64,000 nucleotides of DNA from Tricholoma matsutake (taxonomy: Eukaryota; Basidiomycota; Agaricomycetes; Agaricales; Tricholomataceae). A program made the translations under genes and the position numbers. Positions 1-12,730 of this stretch are shown one piece after another (within the stretch, counting starts at the first letter, position 1; each line of letters begins with the position of its first letter). Location of the stretch: assembly GCA_026075535.2 (NCBI GenBank), contig AP026538.1:2294001-2358000 (forward strand). Reading direction: 5' to 3'. The notes below the pieces were generated by a model. That model saw only the letters and a list, made by a program, of their open reading frames with translations. It did no database searches and was not told where the DNA came from.

Positions 1-213
1 ACATTCCTTGCCCAAGTTGTCTGCCAGTTCATTGTATTCTGCCTGAACATATTGCATTAGAATCTGGATATCGAATAAGAATCAAAAACTTACCATCTTC
101 TCATGAAACCCTTTCTCCCACACTTCAAAGTCGAGGTCTTCTGCAACACCACAATTTGGCATTGATTTGGTGTATTCAAGGACTTTGGTATTGAGTTTGG
201 CGAGAAGAGACAT
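1..213 (-). CDS. 5' end of an unrecognised gene (partial)
   Basis: Reading the minus strand, an ATG at 213 opens a 40-residue exon (starts MSLLAKLNTKVLEY, ends FHEKM) running to 94. A 51-nt intron with GT at 93 and AG at 43 follows, and the next exon continues in frame (AEYNELADNLGKEC) off the window edge. Clean splice sites and an open frame suggest a real gene or gene fragment. I recognise no family. It lies head-to-head with the LTR-like stretch that starts near 362, so it may be transposon cargo or a clipped host gene. Confidence 0.4.
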
Positions 214-361
214 AACAAAAAGCTAGTGTCAAGAGTTTAGAGGTTGAGGAAGGAGAACGAGAAGTTTTTGAGTTTTGTTTACAGCTTCAACATGATCACA
301 CATTTTGCACATGACTCCAATCGGCTGACTGGGACAGTCAGGATTTCAGTAAGGGGGAGGA

Positions 362-830
362 TGATAGGTCCACTGTGTGCTCTAAGCTCTGGGAACATCT
401 CCAGAGGCATCGACACATGACGCGATTGTGGCGCTTTGACATCTTGATGATATATTGGATCAATGGGGACAGGTACCAGTGATAGATCATGCCTCTAGAC
501 ATTTCCCTTCTTATCTTCCTTCATTTATTCTATGATTTGCAAAGATTCTCTATTGTTTTATATCTTGCCTCATGTATTCCTCATGTTTTATTTCCTTTTT
601 AGTATCACTTCTCCCAAACATATATAGCCTTGTACTAGCTACTTAGAAAGACAGAATATATCGTCCTCTCACACCAATCATCTGATTTAAGAGCCATTCT
701 CTTGAGTCCAAGCATCTCGACTTAGTCTCGAAGTTCAGTGTTTTATGCTGAATTTCCTTGAACTCCTCATACTAGCTTCTCAAAACCATCGCATATCGTC
801 TATCCTCTCTTGACACCTTTCTACATCTTT
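362..830 (+). other. LTR-like segment (solo or 3' LTR), tentative
   Basis: A purine tract (AAGGGGGAGGA, 351-361) is directly followed by TGATAGGTCC, as expected where a polypurine tract meets a 3' LTR. A TATA-like CATATATAGCC lies near 617. No second copy is in the window and I could not fix the right end or a target duplication, so the LTR call is inference. Confidence 0.3.
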
Positions 831-849
831 ATAGTCTATCCTCAGCCAC

Positions 850-1200
850 CGTCAAAAGTGTCTTCATCTTCTATAAAGGCCTTCAAACCTCTTCAAACAT
901 CATTGCACCTCTTTGAACTTCTTTGGACATCATTGCACCTCTTCGAACTTCTTCGAACATTGTCGGACCTCTTTGCACACTCTTTGAACTTCATTACGCT
1001 CTTCGCACACTCCTGAACTTCACTAAAATTCCCTCAAATGCTGTCACAGCGCTTTGTACACTCTCGATCATTATCAAATTTCTCTCGAACCTCATTGCAA
1101 TGCTTCAAATACTTTTGAACCTCATTGCACTTCATCACACACCCTCTAGAGTCGTTTTTATACCCTTGGTTTACAGCGGTGATATTTATTACCACCTTGC
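850..1200 (+). repeat. degenerate short tandem repeat, pyrimidine-rich
   Basis: Successive variants of CTTTGAACTTC and ATTGCACCTC repeat imperfectly about every 25-30 bases, ten or more times. The open frames here are by-products of the repeat. It separates the LTR-like segment from the Plavaka-like pseudogene. Confidence 0.6.
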
Positions 1201-1281
1201 AACCTTCCTCTAACTAGTGTTATACTATTCGAGCCCTTATAGTGGGTTTTGTTTGGGTTTCCTGGTTGAGTATCATCAACA

Positions 1282-4200
1282 GAGAACTCTACACTTCAGA
1301 GGCATTCATTGAGGCTCACCATGACCTTCAGGATTCTCCCAGAGAGCCAGGATGTAACCTTCAGAGAGTTGTAGTGGGTCTTATGTTTGCCTCAGATGGT
1401 ACTCAGCTCTCAGCGTTCAGCACCGCTAAACTATTCTTGCGATGGGGAACGAGTTGAAGGACAGAAGGTCAAAGCCCTCCTGTCAAGCATTTGAGCACAT
1501 CGCCTATCTAGAGATGGTGAGTAGGACCTCATTAACTTTGCGCTAGTATGTGATCCTCATTCCTTTTTGAATGACAGCTCCCATATGCATTTAAAGCCTT
1601 TGCCACAGAGCACCTGGGTGGAAAGGGCCCAAATGGAGCATTCATGGCCTATTGTCATCAAGAAATCTATAATGCTCAGTGGGAGATCATCCTTGATGAT
1701 GAATTCCTGGAAGCTTATGAGCATGGAATTGTGATTATGTGTTGCGATGGCATTCGGCGTTGCTTTTACCCTCGTATATTTACATATTCTGCAGACTACA
1801 AGGAGAAGTAAGCCAAGATTCTTTTGAATGCTGGTGTCTTTAACTCAAAGTTTCAAAAGAATTCTTATAGCTAGCATTCGTAATCTTGGTCAGTGCCCTT
1901 GTCCTCATTGTCTCATACTGTTAGATCATGTTGCCAATATGGGGATGCATTGAGATATGACACAGTGCAGGACTCTTGCCCGGATTGATGATGCAAAATG
2001 GCGTAATCATGTTGAGACAGTGCGCAAGAAGATATATGACCAGGGTTATGTGGTTGATAGTACGGCAGTGGAAGATCTCCTACAAGAAGATTCTCTTGTT
2101 CCAACAGCAGTATGACCTTCTTACCTCTCTGATGGTTGACTTTAATGCTCATGCTTTGTCAGAATGCATTTTCAAGCAAGCTGGTGCCATTTGGTTTCAA
2201 CATGTTTGGCATGCTCGCTGTGGATCTCATGCATGAGGTTGAGCTCGGTGTCTGGAAGGCAGTTTTCATACATCTACTATGCATTCTAGATTGCCAAAAT
2301 GAAAGCCTCAAGCATGAGTTAGATAGATGGCAAGCATCGTTCGAAGCCTCAGAAGGCTTGGTACTGATATTTCCATTAGATTTCAAGAGATTCCTCCTTT
2401 CAGGGTTGATGGCATAAGAAAATAAGGTTGAACCAGTTGGAATTGAAGAAGATGACTGCTCATGGTTACAAGGATATGTTACAAGTGGGTGTTATCACTA
2501 GTATTCTCAATTTGACTGATATCATTCACATAGTGTGCTATATCCATTTTTGATGGTCTTCTGCCTGAACCCCACAATACATACGTTCTCAAGCTCTTAT
2601 TTGAATTAGCCCACTGGCATGGTCTTGCCAAGCTCAGCATGCACATGGATGTGACTCTGGACATTTTATCCCATGTCACTACATCTCTGGGAAACAGCCT
2701 ACACACATTTGAGGAAAAGACATGTGAAGCATTCGAGACTTGCAAGTTGGAATGCGAGCATGCTGCTCAGCAATGATGTCAGAAGAAATCTGCAATTAAT
2801 ATGGTGTCCAGATCAAGAGGACCTATGGCATCCAACAGTAATGCACGGAAGCAGAAGAAGCTCAATCTGAGGACTTATAAGTACCATGCACTCGGTGACT
2901 ATGTTGACACCATCCAGCACTTCAGTACAACTGACTCATATTCCACTCAATCAGTAAGCTTTTACATGATATTTTGTGTAACATTGCTTACTGTGGCAGT
3001 GGGCATCAGAGCAAGCTCGAGCACCGAACATCCAAAACTCGGTCACTTTGGTCTAGCGGCTGATCAATACCACAGCAAATATTGAGGATTGAGCGATGAG
3101 AGCACCATATCAGCATGATCCGCAAGAGGCTGGATCATCAATGCCTTAGCCCATCCTCATAAATAGAGCCAGAGGATGTTACACATGACCCTGGGGTACA
3201 GTTCAACATAAGAAAGTCACAGAAATGTTCTGTACACATACCAACCTTCCTACAAAAGAACGAGGGTGATCCCGCAATCAAGGTGAACAATCTTTGTATT
3301 CTTCTGCTGATTTGTACTAACCCCTCATGCAGAATTTCTTACCAAAGTTAAGATAGCATCTACTTCCCCGAATCCAAAAGCATTGCTCTGGGAAGCTGAA
3401 TCACTTTCAGAGCCTTCCAGCTTCAGAACAGGCTCAGATACTGGACTATTTCATAGCCCTGATGGAAATGCATGCAATTTTGTGTTCTTGAAGAACAACT
3501 GCATATACCACCAGAAGCTTATTCGATTCCACTTTATTACTTATGACATTTGGCATGGGACTGACAGTGTTAACCCAGGGACATCTTGTTGTAACATCAT
3601 GCTTCTTGCCGATGATGTGGAGAGTTTGAATCTGCATCATTTCTTGTACGCATGGGTCCTCGGCAGATATCATGTAAACATGATCTATACTGGGCCTGGC
3701 ATGTGTGATTTTGAAGCTCGCCGCTTCAATTTTTTGTGGGTGCAATGGTTTGAGGTCATTAATCCAGGGTCTTCAGGGTGGAGTAATTCCAAGCTAGACT
3801 CTGTCCGCTTCCCTCCTATGAACAAAAATTGTTCTTTTGGTTTTGTGGATCCGAAAGATGTCCTGCATGGGTGTCACATCTTACCAGCCTTTGCAAAAGA
3901 AAAACGACGAGCAGATGGGATTGGCATCTTGCACTGCACCAAGGATAGTAAAGATTACAATCAATACTACAATAACTGGTGTGTTTATTGCTTACTTGCT
4001 ACTTCTGATTTCATTCTATTCCCCTAGGTTCTCTGACAGGGATCTTCTCATGCACTACCACTGGGGGCTGGGTGTTGGCCACTTTCATGCACATCAGTCA
4101 GCACTCACTTCAGGCTGCATTTCCAATCTGACTGAGGATGCCCAAGAAACTCAGGCTCCAGATCTGGGGCTGCAGGAAGCATTGGGAGAGTCTCTTGCAC

Positions 4201-4367
4201 AGGACAATGACAGAGGTAGTGACATGGGTTATGAGTCAGACAAACCAGAGCTGTGTTTGGAAGACCTTGACTTGGAAGGGTGGGACAACATTGAAATGGA
4301 TGACATAGAGGATGGGGAGGGGGAAGAAGACGATGGAGAGCCTGAAGATTTTACTGGGATGTACTAG
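1282..4367 (+). pseudogene. Plavaka-like DNA transposase (KDZ/CACTA-related), decayed
   Basis: In order the pieces read VVVGLMFASDGTQL (about 1368), a LCEHIAYLE-like block, GGKGPNAAFMAY, CCDGIRRCFYPRIFTYSADYK, IRNLGQCPCPHC, FGFNMFGMLAVDLMHEVELG, VWKAVFIHLL, then MARKQKKLNLRTYKYHALG, the C-terminal FLWVQWFE...FGFVDPKDVLHGCH and DRDLLMHYHWGLGVGHFHAH with an acidic tail. This is the common agaricomycete transposase family related to Plavaka. Introns with intact borders are visible at 1517-1577 and before 4028 (ending CCCTAG). It is broken: a frameshift near 1430 after STAKL, an in-frame TGA at 1951-1953 where CGA is expected, and several later frame changes. I did not locate TIRs. Family placement by pattern recall; the exact Pfam name is less certain than the transposase call. 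Confidence 0.8.
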
Positions 4368-5543
4368 GCATACATTTCTTAACATGTGTCAGCTCAGATT
4401 GGACATCTATGTATGTAGCATTCATTTGCACTTTCTTTATCTGGTTGTCATGGAGGTATACCTAGTCTAATTCATATTTTTGCTCTTATAGGTTTTACCA
4501 CTGCTATGGAATAATATCAGGGTCTCAATGCACCATATACAGCCTTGTACTAGTACCTATCATGGCACCGTGCTCGACATCAAGTCACACCAGAAATAGC
4601 CTGAGAATTCCCCTCCACATTTGTTACTAGTAGTAGGCCACTCATTGGCAAGAATTTTCACTCACCGACACTTTGAGGGGACAAAGTCGAGCGGTTATGC
4701 TGCAGAGATTTACATAGATGCTTATTGTGTCAAACCTGACTTTGGGGGAGACCCATCCTTGCAATAAACACATCCCTCTTCAAATCATCATGATTTGACT
4801 ATACCAAATGCCCTACATTTTCCCATTCTGGTGCATATAGTACTTTGGGAATGACATCCTGTTATCAAATCCATGGCTCTACAATGAATGGTGCAATGAC
4901 TCAGTGTGGCAGCTGACTTCGGTGAGTTTGTGACCACATTTGAGAACTAGTGAATCATTTCTTTCAAGTAGCCACTACATTTATGAACCTAGCAGAAAGT
5001 TTTCAGATTCAACATCATGGTGCAGTGCCCACCTTGTCCTATGGGAGCTTGGCATTGTTATCAAGTTTCCTCTGGGGCATCAATCATCATTCCCTCAGCC
5101 TCATCAGTGGCCACTCAAACCTCCCCATCCAACCACTGGCACATGAGATTTGGTACTCCTTTGCCATGGCCAGCTGGGGTCTCTGAGTCAGCCCATTCAG
5201 ATGGGTTGAGCCTGAGCACAGATTTCAAAAGGAGGAGAACTACAGTAAGGGATTTGTTGACATGCAATCTGGATAAGTTATACCCTGGCTGTACACAATT
5301 CCTCCAGTGCTTGTCCCTGTCATCCAACATCAGTGGCATTGTGGACAGATGCTGGTCTTAATTGAGAAAGACAATTTTAATTTGATAGGGGATTACCTGT
5401 GTCCACCCATGGTAAGCTTGACATCTGAGTCACTTGGCAAACTGGTCCATCAGTGAACCTGAACCTGAACTTAATGAGTTGGTGGCTGTGTACTACTCAA
5501 CCCTAATAGAATCTCAAATATTAGCATGAGAAACTCCGAGGAC
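4368..5543. other. no recognisable gene; probable tail of the Plavaka-like element
   Basis: Only short unsupported open frames occur here (for example 4940-5361 in three frames). No LTR, TIR or tandem repeat stands out. It may be the untranslated end of the upstream transposon. Confidence 0.3.
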
Positions 5544-5573
5544 ATCTGGGTATTGGAAATTCCCAATCAGTCC
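5544..5573 (+). repeat. left TIR of the KDZ element
   Basis: ATCTGGGTATTGGAAATTCC followed by CAATCAGTCC; inverted partner at 10037-10066 with two mismatches, one of them CAATC against CGATC, compatible with CpG loss. Confidence 0.8.
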
Positions 5574-5673
5574 CATCCGCCGCGCCCACCCGGTCCCTCC
5601 CGATCAGTCCCGATCAGTTCCATGAGTAGATAGGATGTCGATAGAGTGTCTGTAGACTTGACTACACCTAGCA

Positions 5674-7775
5674 ATGTCCTCTCTAAGGCTGCAGGATGCA
5701 GTCCTCCTCACTGATCAGCATCCTGAGCTCTCCTTTGGTCAAGTACAACAGTTCATATGCCTAGCTTCAAGATTGAAGGATGATATTCTTCTCGCACAGC
5801 CATCATCTGTACTAGCACTTGATCCTCCGGATGTACTCCCACCAACAATATCCACTTTCTTGAAAAATAGCTACAGCATTTCTGCGGCTTGTGTTGAGGC
5901 CTGTTGGGACACACTGAAACTAACGATCTGGCATGATGCACAGAGCCTTGAGGACAGCCTCATACATGATTTTGCAGTGCATGGTCATTCTCTTGGACTT
6001 TGTACGTAGTACATGTTTCACAGTAACCAGGTTTTCTTCTTTATTGTGCTGTTATTTGCCAGATGCCTGTACTCTGTATCCCCTTCAACATACCTGTACC
6101 AACACAAGCTGTTTGCATAGCAGAACTGGGAAGTTGCTGAAGAAGGAAGAGCAGTGGCAGGCTGTGTTATACACAATGGACAAGGGGGCACTCCCTGTCC
6201 ACTCTATTCATCTCTATTGCAATGGTAAGTCTTAACTCAACTGACTTTGCATCAGACTCCAAGTCATCCTACCATTTCCCTCCATAGAATGCCAAACAAA
6301 CTACCACCACAACTTCCATGTCAAAGATGGCATTCATACCTACTATGATGGAATCCCTGCAATCATTCAGGTGGGTGAACATCAGTTTGCTGAGAAACGG
6401 CTTGTCCAGCTCTGGATCACGCTTATGTTGGTTTCATGGCAAGTGTTCATCCTATGCAACCTATGTTCTACATCTTAATGCATCCTAAAGGACCTCAGCT
6501 ACCAATTGTGCATGCTTATACAATCTCTCTCTGACACAGTTCCACCTGGCGATTGGGCATTTGGGTTTTAAGTCACTACAGAACAGGTCTGGGATGCTTT
6601 CATGATTCTAGCACTGTTGGAAGACCATCAGAGTTGGTCAAAGACACTTGCAGTGCCACATACAGGTGCCCAAAAGGATTGTTTTACTGATGCACTGCAT
6701 GCTCGGAATCTCCGCTTCCGTCTTCATGGGCAACCTGAGCTGTGGCATTGCTGCAAAAAGTGTCTACATGTTTACCAGGATGGGAAAAAAGTATGGGTCA
6801 TAGTTATTGATGGAGTAACTGTTGGCTGTCCATGCTGCGCAGTGCATAACTGCAAGATCCCACTTGAGAGCAATCAACATCGCTACTGCCCCCGAGATGC
6901 ACACTGCAATACAATTTGTGCAGTAGTTGGCTGTGATTCTCCAATCATGACTGACAGCCACATGTGTTTGGAGCCTGCACATCAAGAGGTCAAGCGGGTT
7001 CATCAGGAAAGAGGGCAGGCTAGGTTTCAGCTCAAGGAACACCTTCAGTGTGCGCTTGTGGCTCATCCGAATGATGTGATCGCTGAAGAGGGTACAGATG
7101 TCGCTGATGTGGATGATGAGGTGGAGGATTTTGAGATTGGTGGCTCTGAACAGAGTGCAAAGAAGGAACGGATCCAGGCACAGTTAGGTCGGAGACGCAC
7201 ACATAATGAGCAAATCATTGTGGCACCTTGTGGGATGATTATTGCTCAGGAAACCTTTTATGGGGCAGAGGGTGTTGGGAGTGTAATCATAAGCAAGATC
7301 ATTAGCATCATCATAGACTTTCTCACTCACCTGGGAACAGGAGATGATCAAGCGTACATTCCATGAGGACATGAAGCCTGACCATATCTTCTTTGACAAC
7401 AACTGCACGCTTGCCAGCATGGTCCAAGGCAAAGATCCCTTCTTTGACAACATTGGGCTTACTGTCAATGTCTTCCACTTCAAATCAAAACACTTGGAAA
7501 CAGATATATTTTGCCAGGAGAACTGCAACCCTGCTGCATACCCCGAGCTCATCTCTGAAGACAACAAGGGCTGGTATTTCAATTCATCTATTGCTGAGCA
7601 GACCAATGTTTGGCTTGGAAGCTACCATGCAATTTGTCGGGAGATGTTGGTTGATAAGTATAACTTCTTTTTAGATGAAATGATTTTGCGCAGAAACTGC
7701 ATGACACAAGAGAAGCTCACAATGCAAGGTCAATCACCCTTCAATCAGCTCTACCTTCGTGATAGCACACACTAG
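5674..7775 (+). pseudogene. KDZ transposase with CxC5 and CxC6 cysteine clusters
   Basis: Exon 1 starts MSSLRLQDAVLLTDQHPEL and ends at 6001; intron 6002-6062; exon 2 holds the CxC5 cluster (LYPLQHTCTNTSC ... VHSIHLYC); the intron ending CCATAG near 6287 joins to ECQTNYHHNFHVKDG, HTYYDGIPAIIQVGEHQF. CxC6 follows (CCAVHNCKIPLE, HRYCPRDAH, CAVVGCDSP, CLEPAH). After an intron ending GGGAACAG near 7343 comes the catalytic KDZ part: HIFFDNNCTLASMV, NVFHFKSKHLETDIFCQENC, NPAAYPEL, GWYFNSSIAEQTNVWLG, ending near the usual C terminus. DNNC and AEQTN match conserved acidic positions of the family. Lesions: a frame change near 6520 and a TAA inside the GDWAFGF block near 6570. Otherwise full length. 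Confidence 0.85.
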
Positions 7776-7920
7776 TTTCATAAATCTAGTACATTATTCT
7801 GCGGTACAACAAAGCAAGTCCAATAAAAAAATTCTACCGAGTACACTATTCTACAGTACAACAAAATGAGTGCAAAAAAAAAAGAAACTACCAACAAAAT
7901 GCAGTAAAAATGTAGTAAAA

Positions 7921-9722
7921 CTAGTTGGGGACCCTCTTCTTCTTCTGCTTCTTGTCCACCGATTCCACAGCCTTAGCATGGCTACGCTTGAGGAATGTTG
8001 TCCACAGTCCAGCAGAGGTATGGCCAGCATGCAAGGCTGCATCTCGAGAGGCAGCCGATGCATTATCCCAATTTTGACGGTGATTGTAGAAAGTCGTGCT
8101 CCAGAATGGAACCTTGAAACACTTGAAGAATGCCTTCTCTACACTCCTTTGTTCACGACATGCCTCATCACACTTCTCAAAACCCCATACAATATCCACC
8201 ACATAGAGTGCTGCTGGCCAAGCAGGTGGGCTGTCATCAGAGCTCTCTTCAGTCTCATTGGGAGAGGAGCAAGGGGTAGACAGTGACAGTGATGGTGACA
8301 AGGAGGAACATGCGCGTTTTTTCTTTGTTGGAACAGGCATCACATCATCCATCGGAGCGAGAGCATTATCCTCTGCATCAGACATTGTGAGATCAATGAA
8401 GGTCGGCTCTACCTTGATGACATGACATGGTGAACTGGCCATCCGATGAGAGGTCGGATCACTGTCAGAGGCCACAAAACTGAGTGCAAAATTGGATGGC
8501 TCTGCCTTGAATCATCGAGGTAGGGTAAGTGGCTGTGGGGTTATCTTTGAGCTAGCCTGAGACTGATCCTCCTCATCATCAGAGCTCAAGATGTTGTGAG
8601 CCTTCAAGACCTTCTTCTCCTTCAATGTTCGTTGAACATAAGCACGCTCATGGGAAATGTTCTTAAAGAAGTGGGGTGCAGACTCCTGGCTTGCTGAGAG
8701 AAGACAGTCAAAGTCCCGGCAGTTATCGATATCATACCCTTTGAGAAATATGTGCTCGCTGGCCTTGAGGGTGACAATGTGGCCCACCAGGACCTTAGTC
8801 CAGGTGTGTATAGAGGGGTTATACCTCTTGAACCGTGCCTGTTGCTCACCCAGAAGCATAAGATCTGTATCGTAGAGAATGGCTGGAGTCAGTGGGAACA
8901 GCGGCCATTTGAAACCACCCTGGACTTCGAACACAGTAGCCTCAACATCCTCCTATTAAAAACATGTCATTAGTAAAGGTCGGGCATAAACAAGAGACGA
9001 GGGACCTTTGGCCATGCATATATTATGACGTGGTTCTTTGCCTTCTCAATGTTTGCAAGGCGCTCCACATCCACTGCTCGCTGTTGTTCCTCCAATGCAT
9101 GCTTATCAGCATACTGCTGTGTGAAAGCAGCGGTCATCTGTGATCCATATCGTGGGTCTGCAAACAGGTCCATTGCAGTTGATGTGCTCGCGAGGGCGGT
9201 AGCTGGTGGCGGCAGCAAGGAGGATGGTGATGACAGGTCAAAGGGTGACACTGCCGCTCACTGCTTTCCTGACAAGGTAGCTATGTTTTGTACCATGTGT
9301 GTTTTCGTTCCCTGACAGCCTCCAGCTTCCATGCAATGCTGGCGGCACATCTTGCGAGCACACGCAGCGTGGAGTCGTGTGGTGTTACAATGCACTTTCC
9401 CAGGTTTAGAGCAAGTTGGTTCAGCAGTGTGTAGGGCATTCGAGAGGTTCTGAGTTGCTAAAGGGCCTGCCATTGGTTGTGCTGAAGGCGGGGCAGAAAG
9501 AGTGGGTGAGGACACTGGGGAGGATGAGGGAAATCGCGACAAGGGAGGGGATAGTGTTGGATCAATCCATGCAAAGAAGTCACAGCGGGTGTCGTTGGCA
9601 TGCTTCTTGTAGCAGTTGGTGAAGGCCCTGCCAGCATTACCATTCTTGTCACTCTTGCAGATTTTCACAACGAGCAACCGCTGACAGGTGTGGCAGTTGA
9701 AGACAGGTGGTACCTGACTCAT
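7921..9722 (-). pseudogene. KDZ-associated accessory protein with GRF-like zinc finger
   Basis: The minus frame starts MSQVPPVFNCHTCQRLLVVK at 9722. Residues 9-55 look like a GRF-type zinc finger (CHTC, GNAGRAFTNC, CDFFAW). A second Cys/His cluster follows (CARKMCRQHCMEAGGC), then a helical stretch (QQYADKHALEEQQRAVD). An intron of about 58 nt (about 9013-8956) joins YAWPK to EDVEATVFEVQGG. The C-terminal half has an acidic region and a conserved-looking block (YVVDIVWGFEKCDEA, AGHTSAGLWTTFLK) and ends in a Lys-rich tail. Two in-frame TGA codons (9260-9258 and 8514-8512) interrupt it, both where CGA is plausible. It is convergent with the transposase inside the same TIRs. GRF fingers bind nucleic acid in known proteins; a DNA-binding helper role here is inference. 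Confidence 0.7.
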
Positions 9723-10036
9723 GAGGGAAATGTACCTGTGGAAAGAGTAGCTAGTACATAGCATCAGTGATCATTATCATCTGCACAAAAAAGATACTCG
9801 TACCAGTTAGTATTATCATTGCTATTAGAGGATTGTGTTCTTCGTTAGATTATGCAGTTAAAGCCAAGAAACAACAACTCATAGTAGTAGGTATAGCTGT
9901 ACATACTTGTGTGTTAAGTGGGGAGCAGATGGAGGTTGCACAAGACGAGAGGACAGACAATATTGGGAGATGCGCATCACACTCGAGATTGGTTTGAACT
10001 CAGTGTGATGTGACATAATCTCCGATGGGACAGGCA

Positions 10037-10066
10037 GGACTGATCGGGACTTTCCAATACCCAGAT
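10037..10066 (-). repeat. right TIR of the KDZ element
   Basis: Read on minus it begins ATCTGGGTATTGGAAAGTCC then CGATCAGTCC, pairing with 5544-5573. Confidence 0.8.
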
Positions 10067-11819
10067 TTTCTGGAAACTCCTAACTTCAAGTTCAAGTTGA
10101 CTCAGAATTTCTTCTGTTCCCTCACTGTCATTCTTCATTTCTGGCAGTGCTGCTCTCTAGTTCCTGGCTCTGCAGGTCTGACTTTTGTCACCTGCCCGGT
10201 TGTGTCTGACTTTTCGTCATGCAACCCTATGCTTTGCTTTTGGCCCCTTGAACCTATCAGCACTGGCAGCCCAACCTGAAGCTCTTGACAGCGCTAAGGG
10301 CAATATCCTCTTGGATGTCCTGCTAATGGAGATTGCCATTTGAGTCTTTTGTGGTGCCCTGAAGGCTCAACATTTTATCTACATCATTGGTACGTCCTTG
10401 CCTCAGGCTGGTCTTGCCACTTAGTATTCCCTTGGCTAGTAGACTGTCATGCTCATGCCGTTGAACCCCACAAAAAACCCTTGGTCAAGCAGTGAAAATC
10501 ATTGAGCATGCTCTAGTCTGCCTCCAGGCAGCATGCACTAGCTTCCGTCGGATGGTGTCTGGTGTGAGGGGTATGCAGAGGTGTTGGCTTGATGTAGTGG
10601 CAATGATATGCTTCTCAATGCATCGGATGGCCCCACATGGTGAGAGCCTCTTTGCTTACCCTGCCCTATGGGCTATGCAACATCCACCCTTTACTTGTGC
10701 CCAGGAATTTGGCGCATGCCATGCATGGCTGTAGGGTGTTGGGCAATCAAAGATCGAAAGCTGACGCATTTTCTAGTCTAGTTAATTGAAGTTCATTCTG
10801 AAGGGCATCCATATTTCCCACATCAGATGCAACTGGCTAAAAGCCCAGGTGCAGTTGCGCTCAGGCCTTCAAACTATTCGTCACCCCATTAACTGAGTTT
10901 GACTGCATTCAAGTTTGCAATATGGTGACTGCCAGGGAGCAGGAACAAACTTGGCTGCTGGTATGATACTACCCTCCCACTGTTTATCTAGAAAATGACT
11001 CGGTTGCTCATCTGGACTGTATTGTTTACTAAACTTCTTTCTGCAGAGCTGGAGTGAATCATCCTCTTCTTCAGCCCCTTTGCAATGCATCTACCATCAG
11101 CTTGATGTCACGCTTGAGGTTCCAGTGTTCCCCTTACCTGAAGCATACATGTATCACACATGCAGTAGCTAAACAATGCAATACAGTCATTTATGGCCCT
11201 AGAAAAAGTCCAGCAGTTCAAAAAAGCTTCCACATGTACCATCTGAACAACCTTTTATATTATTTGCCATTGTTAGTTCTCTGTAATGAGCTGGACAATC
11301 ATGATGTTGATGGTTGGTTGGCTGTGCATAAATTCTGAGAGAGCCACATCTGGCTACTCATAGGTGTACTTGGAGATGTAGCACGAAGCATTGATATTCA
11401 ATTGATGGCTGGCTAGTTGACCCTACGAATACATATATGTCCTATATCACTCTACATTCACATATCAGACACCGGATGGCCTCATCACCAAAGTTTTCAA
11501 GAGTCCCTTGCAAGCACAATGTGGTGTCTTCTGATGGTGCTCAAAAAGGCTGCTATCCCTCTCGGTTTTTATTCATGGCCAACGGCGCCACTGGGTGGTC
11601 GCATTCGATTGCCTCCTCTCCCCTCTGCCTTGCCCCACATGCAAGGTATTCAAACCGAGGATATCTGATCAGTTGACACTTTTTATATATCATCATATTG
11701 CTAGCAGCTATCCGCCACACCCAAGAGTCCATAAAGGAGTGTGGTAATTCAATGAGTGACAATGTAAGGAGGTACGGGTATACATATATCCAGTCTATAC
11801 CTCGGTACATCAGTGCATA
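10067..11819. other. unassigned sequence
   Basis: Several open frames under 100 codons (for example 10492-10734 and 11054-11338), none with a recognisable motif or splice structure. No repeat with the rest of the window was noticed. Confidence 0.3.
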
Positions 11820-11886
11820 GGTATGAAAAAAGATGGAGCTGGACAAGGTGCCCATCATCTAGGCGCCCCCTTCCATTAGACCAACC
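11820..11886 (-). mobile_element. SINE fragment (tRNA-derived), 5' part
   Basis: On minus it reads TTGGTCTAATGGAAGGGGGC then GCCTAGATGATGGGCACC, matching the head of the SINE at 19752-19853 (TTGGTGTAATGGAAAGGGGC). TGGTCTAATGG fits the pol III A box. No B box follows, so it is truncated. Confidence 0.55.
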
Positions 11887-12235
11887 GGTTTTCTTTAACT
11901 TTCTAGTTCAATCCAAATACAACATCAAACAAAACTAGGAATACCACCATGACCAACAAGAGTCTGCACTCTCCAACTTACCCTGTACTACCTTGCCACT
12001 TGTGAGTTGTTTTTATTCTACCTTAACCCCTACCATTTCTCCACTGCTCTAACTAACCACCCTCCATACTTCCAACCTCTTAAGCACAGCTTCAATCTTC
12101 CCTCCCCATCTCTAACCACAACCATCACCTATGGTGCATCAGATTTCTGGAATGCCAATTGTTGAACACCCTTAGCCCTTCAGAGTAAGCATTTTATTCC
12201 ATCCTTACTTTATCTAATTGTTGGCTCTTTGCAGC

Positions 12236-12489
12236 ATGGCCATTGGGTCGAGGTGTATAGAAACCATCAATGGTGCAAAGCCACATTTTGTAGATATGAT
12301 TACCAGATTCTACCAAGGTTTAAGAAATGAGGCAAGTGGAAGGAATGAGTGGTAAGCCTCTATAATATTTCATTGGCTTTTTCTGACCGTTCTTTTGAAG
12401 CAAATCTGCATTGGAGGCCTCGTCATATTTGACGACAATGGGGAGGATGTGGTGTACACATTGTCGGATATAGTGAGGTTTGGCTGGTG
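12236..12489 (+). CDS. unrecognised coding fragment with an intron
   Basis: After an intron-like GCAG, an ATG at 12236 opens MAIGSRCIETINGAKPHF and VDMITRFYQGLRNEASG. GTAAGC ... TTGAAG marks an intron of about 50 nt, after which ICIGGLVIFDDNGEDVV and YTLSDIVRFG are open, though the join is not cleanly in frame. Protein-like but unrecognised; probably another decayed transposon. Confidence 0.35.
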
Positions 12490-12730
12490 AGCATCACATT
12501 TTATTTGGTACCCTCGGCATTGATCGTCTAACGCTGGGCCCCACAGATAGATAGAAATGTGTATTTTTGATTGTGAACTGGAAGCTAAAAAGCCTGACTG
12601 TAGTTAATTGGAATCCATTGAAGTGGGGCATGAGACAGTGCTATTGAGTGCTCAGTGAGTCATATAGCCTGGTGTTCTTCATCAGTGCACCCTCTAAGTA
12701 ATGCACATCAGGATGGATATTACTGCTGCA

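Larger units (their letters stand above)
5544..10066 (+). mobile_element. KDZ DNA transposon (CxC5/CxC6 type), 4.5 kb, two convergent genes
   Basis: 30-bp TIRs at 5544-5573 and 10037-10066 (28 of 30 identical) bracket two genes facing each other: a KDZ transposase on plus (5674-7775) and a GRF-like accessory protein on minus (9722-7921). The left end carries further subterminal CCCGATCAGT motifs. No target duplication is evident beside the TIRs, so the true ends may differ by a few bases. Both genes have point lesions only, so the copy is structurally complete but probably inactive. Confidence 0.8.

Noticed and set aside
5536..10074. 8-bp target duplication for the first KDZ element
   Set aside because: Bases outside the TIRs (CCGAGGAC and TTTCTGGA) do not match; left unassigned.
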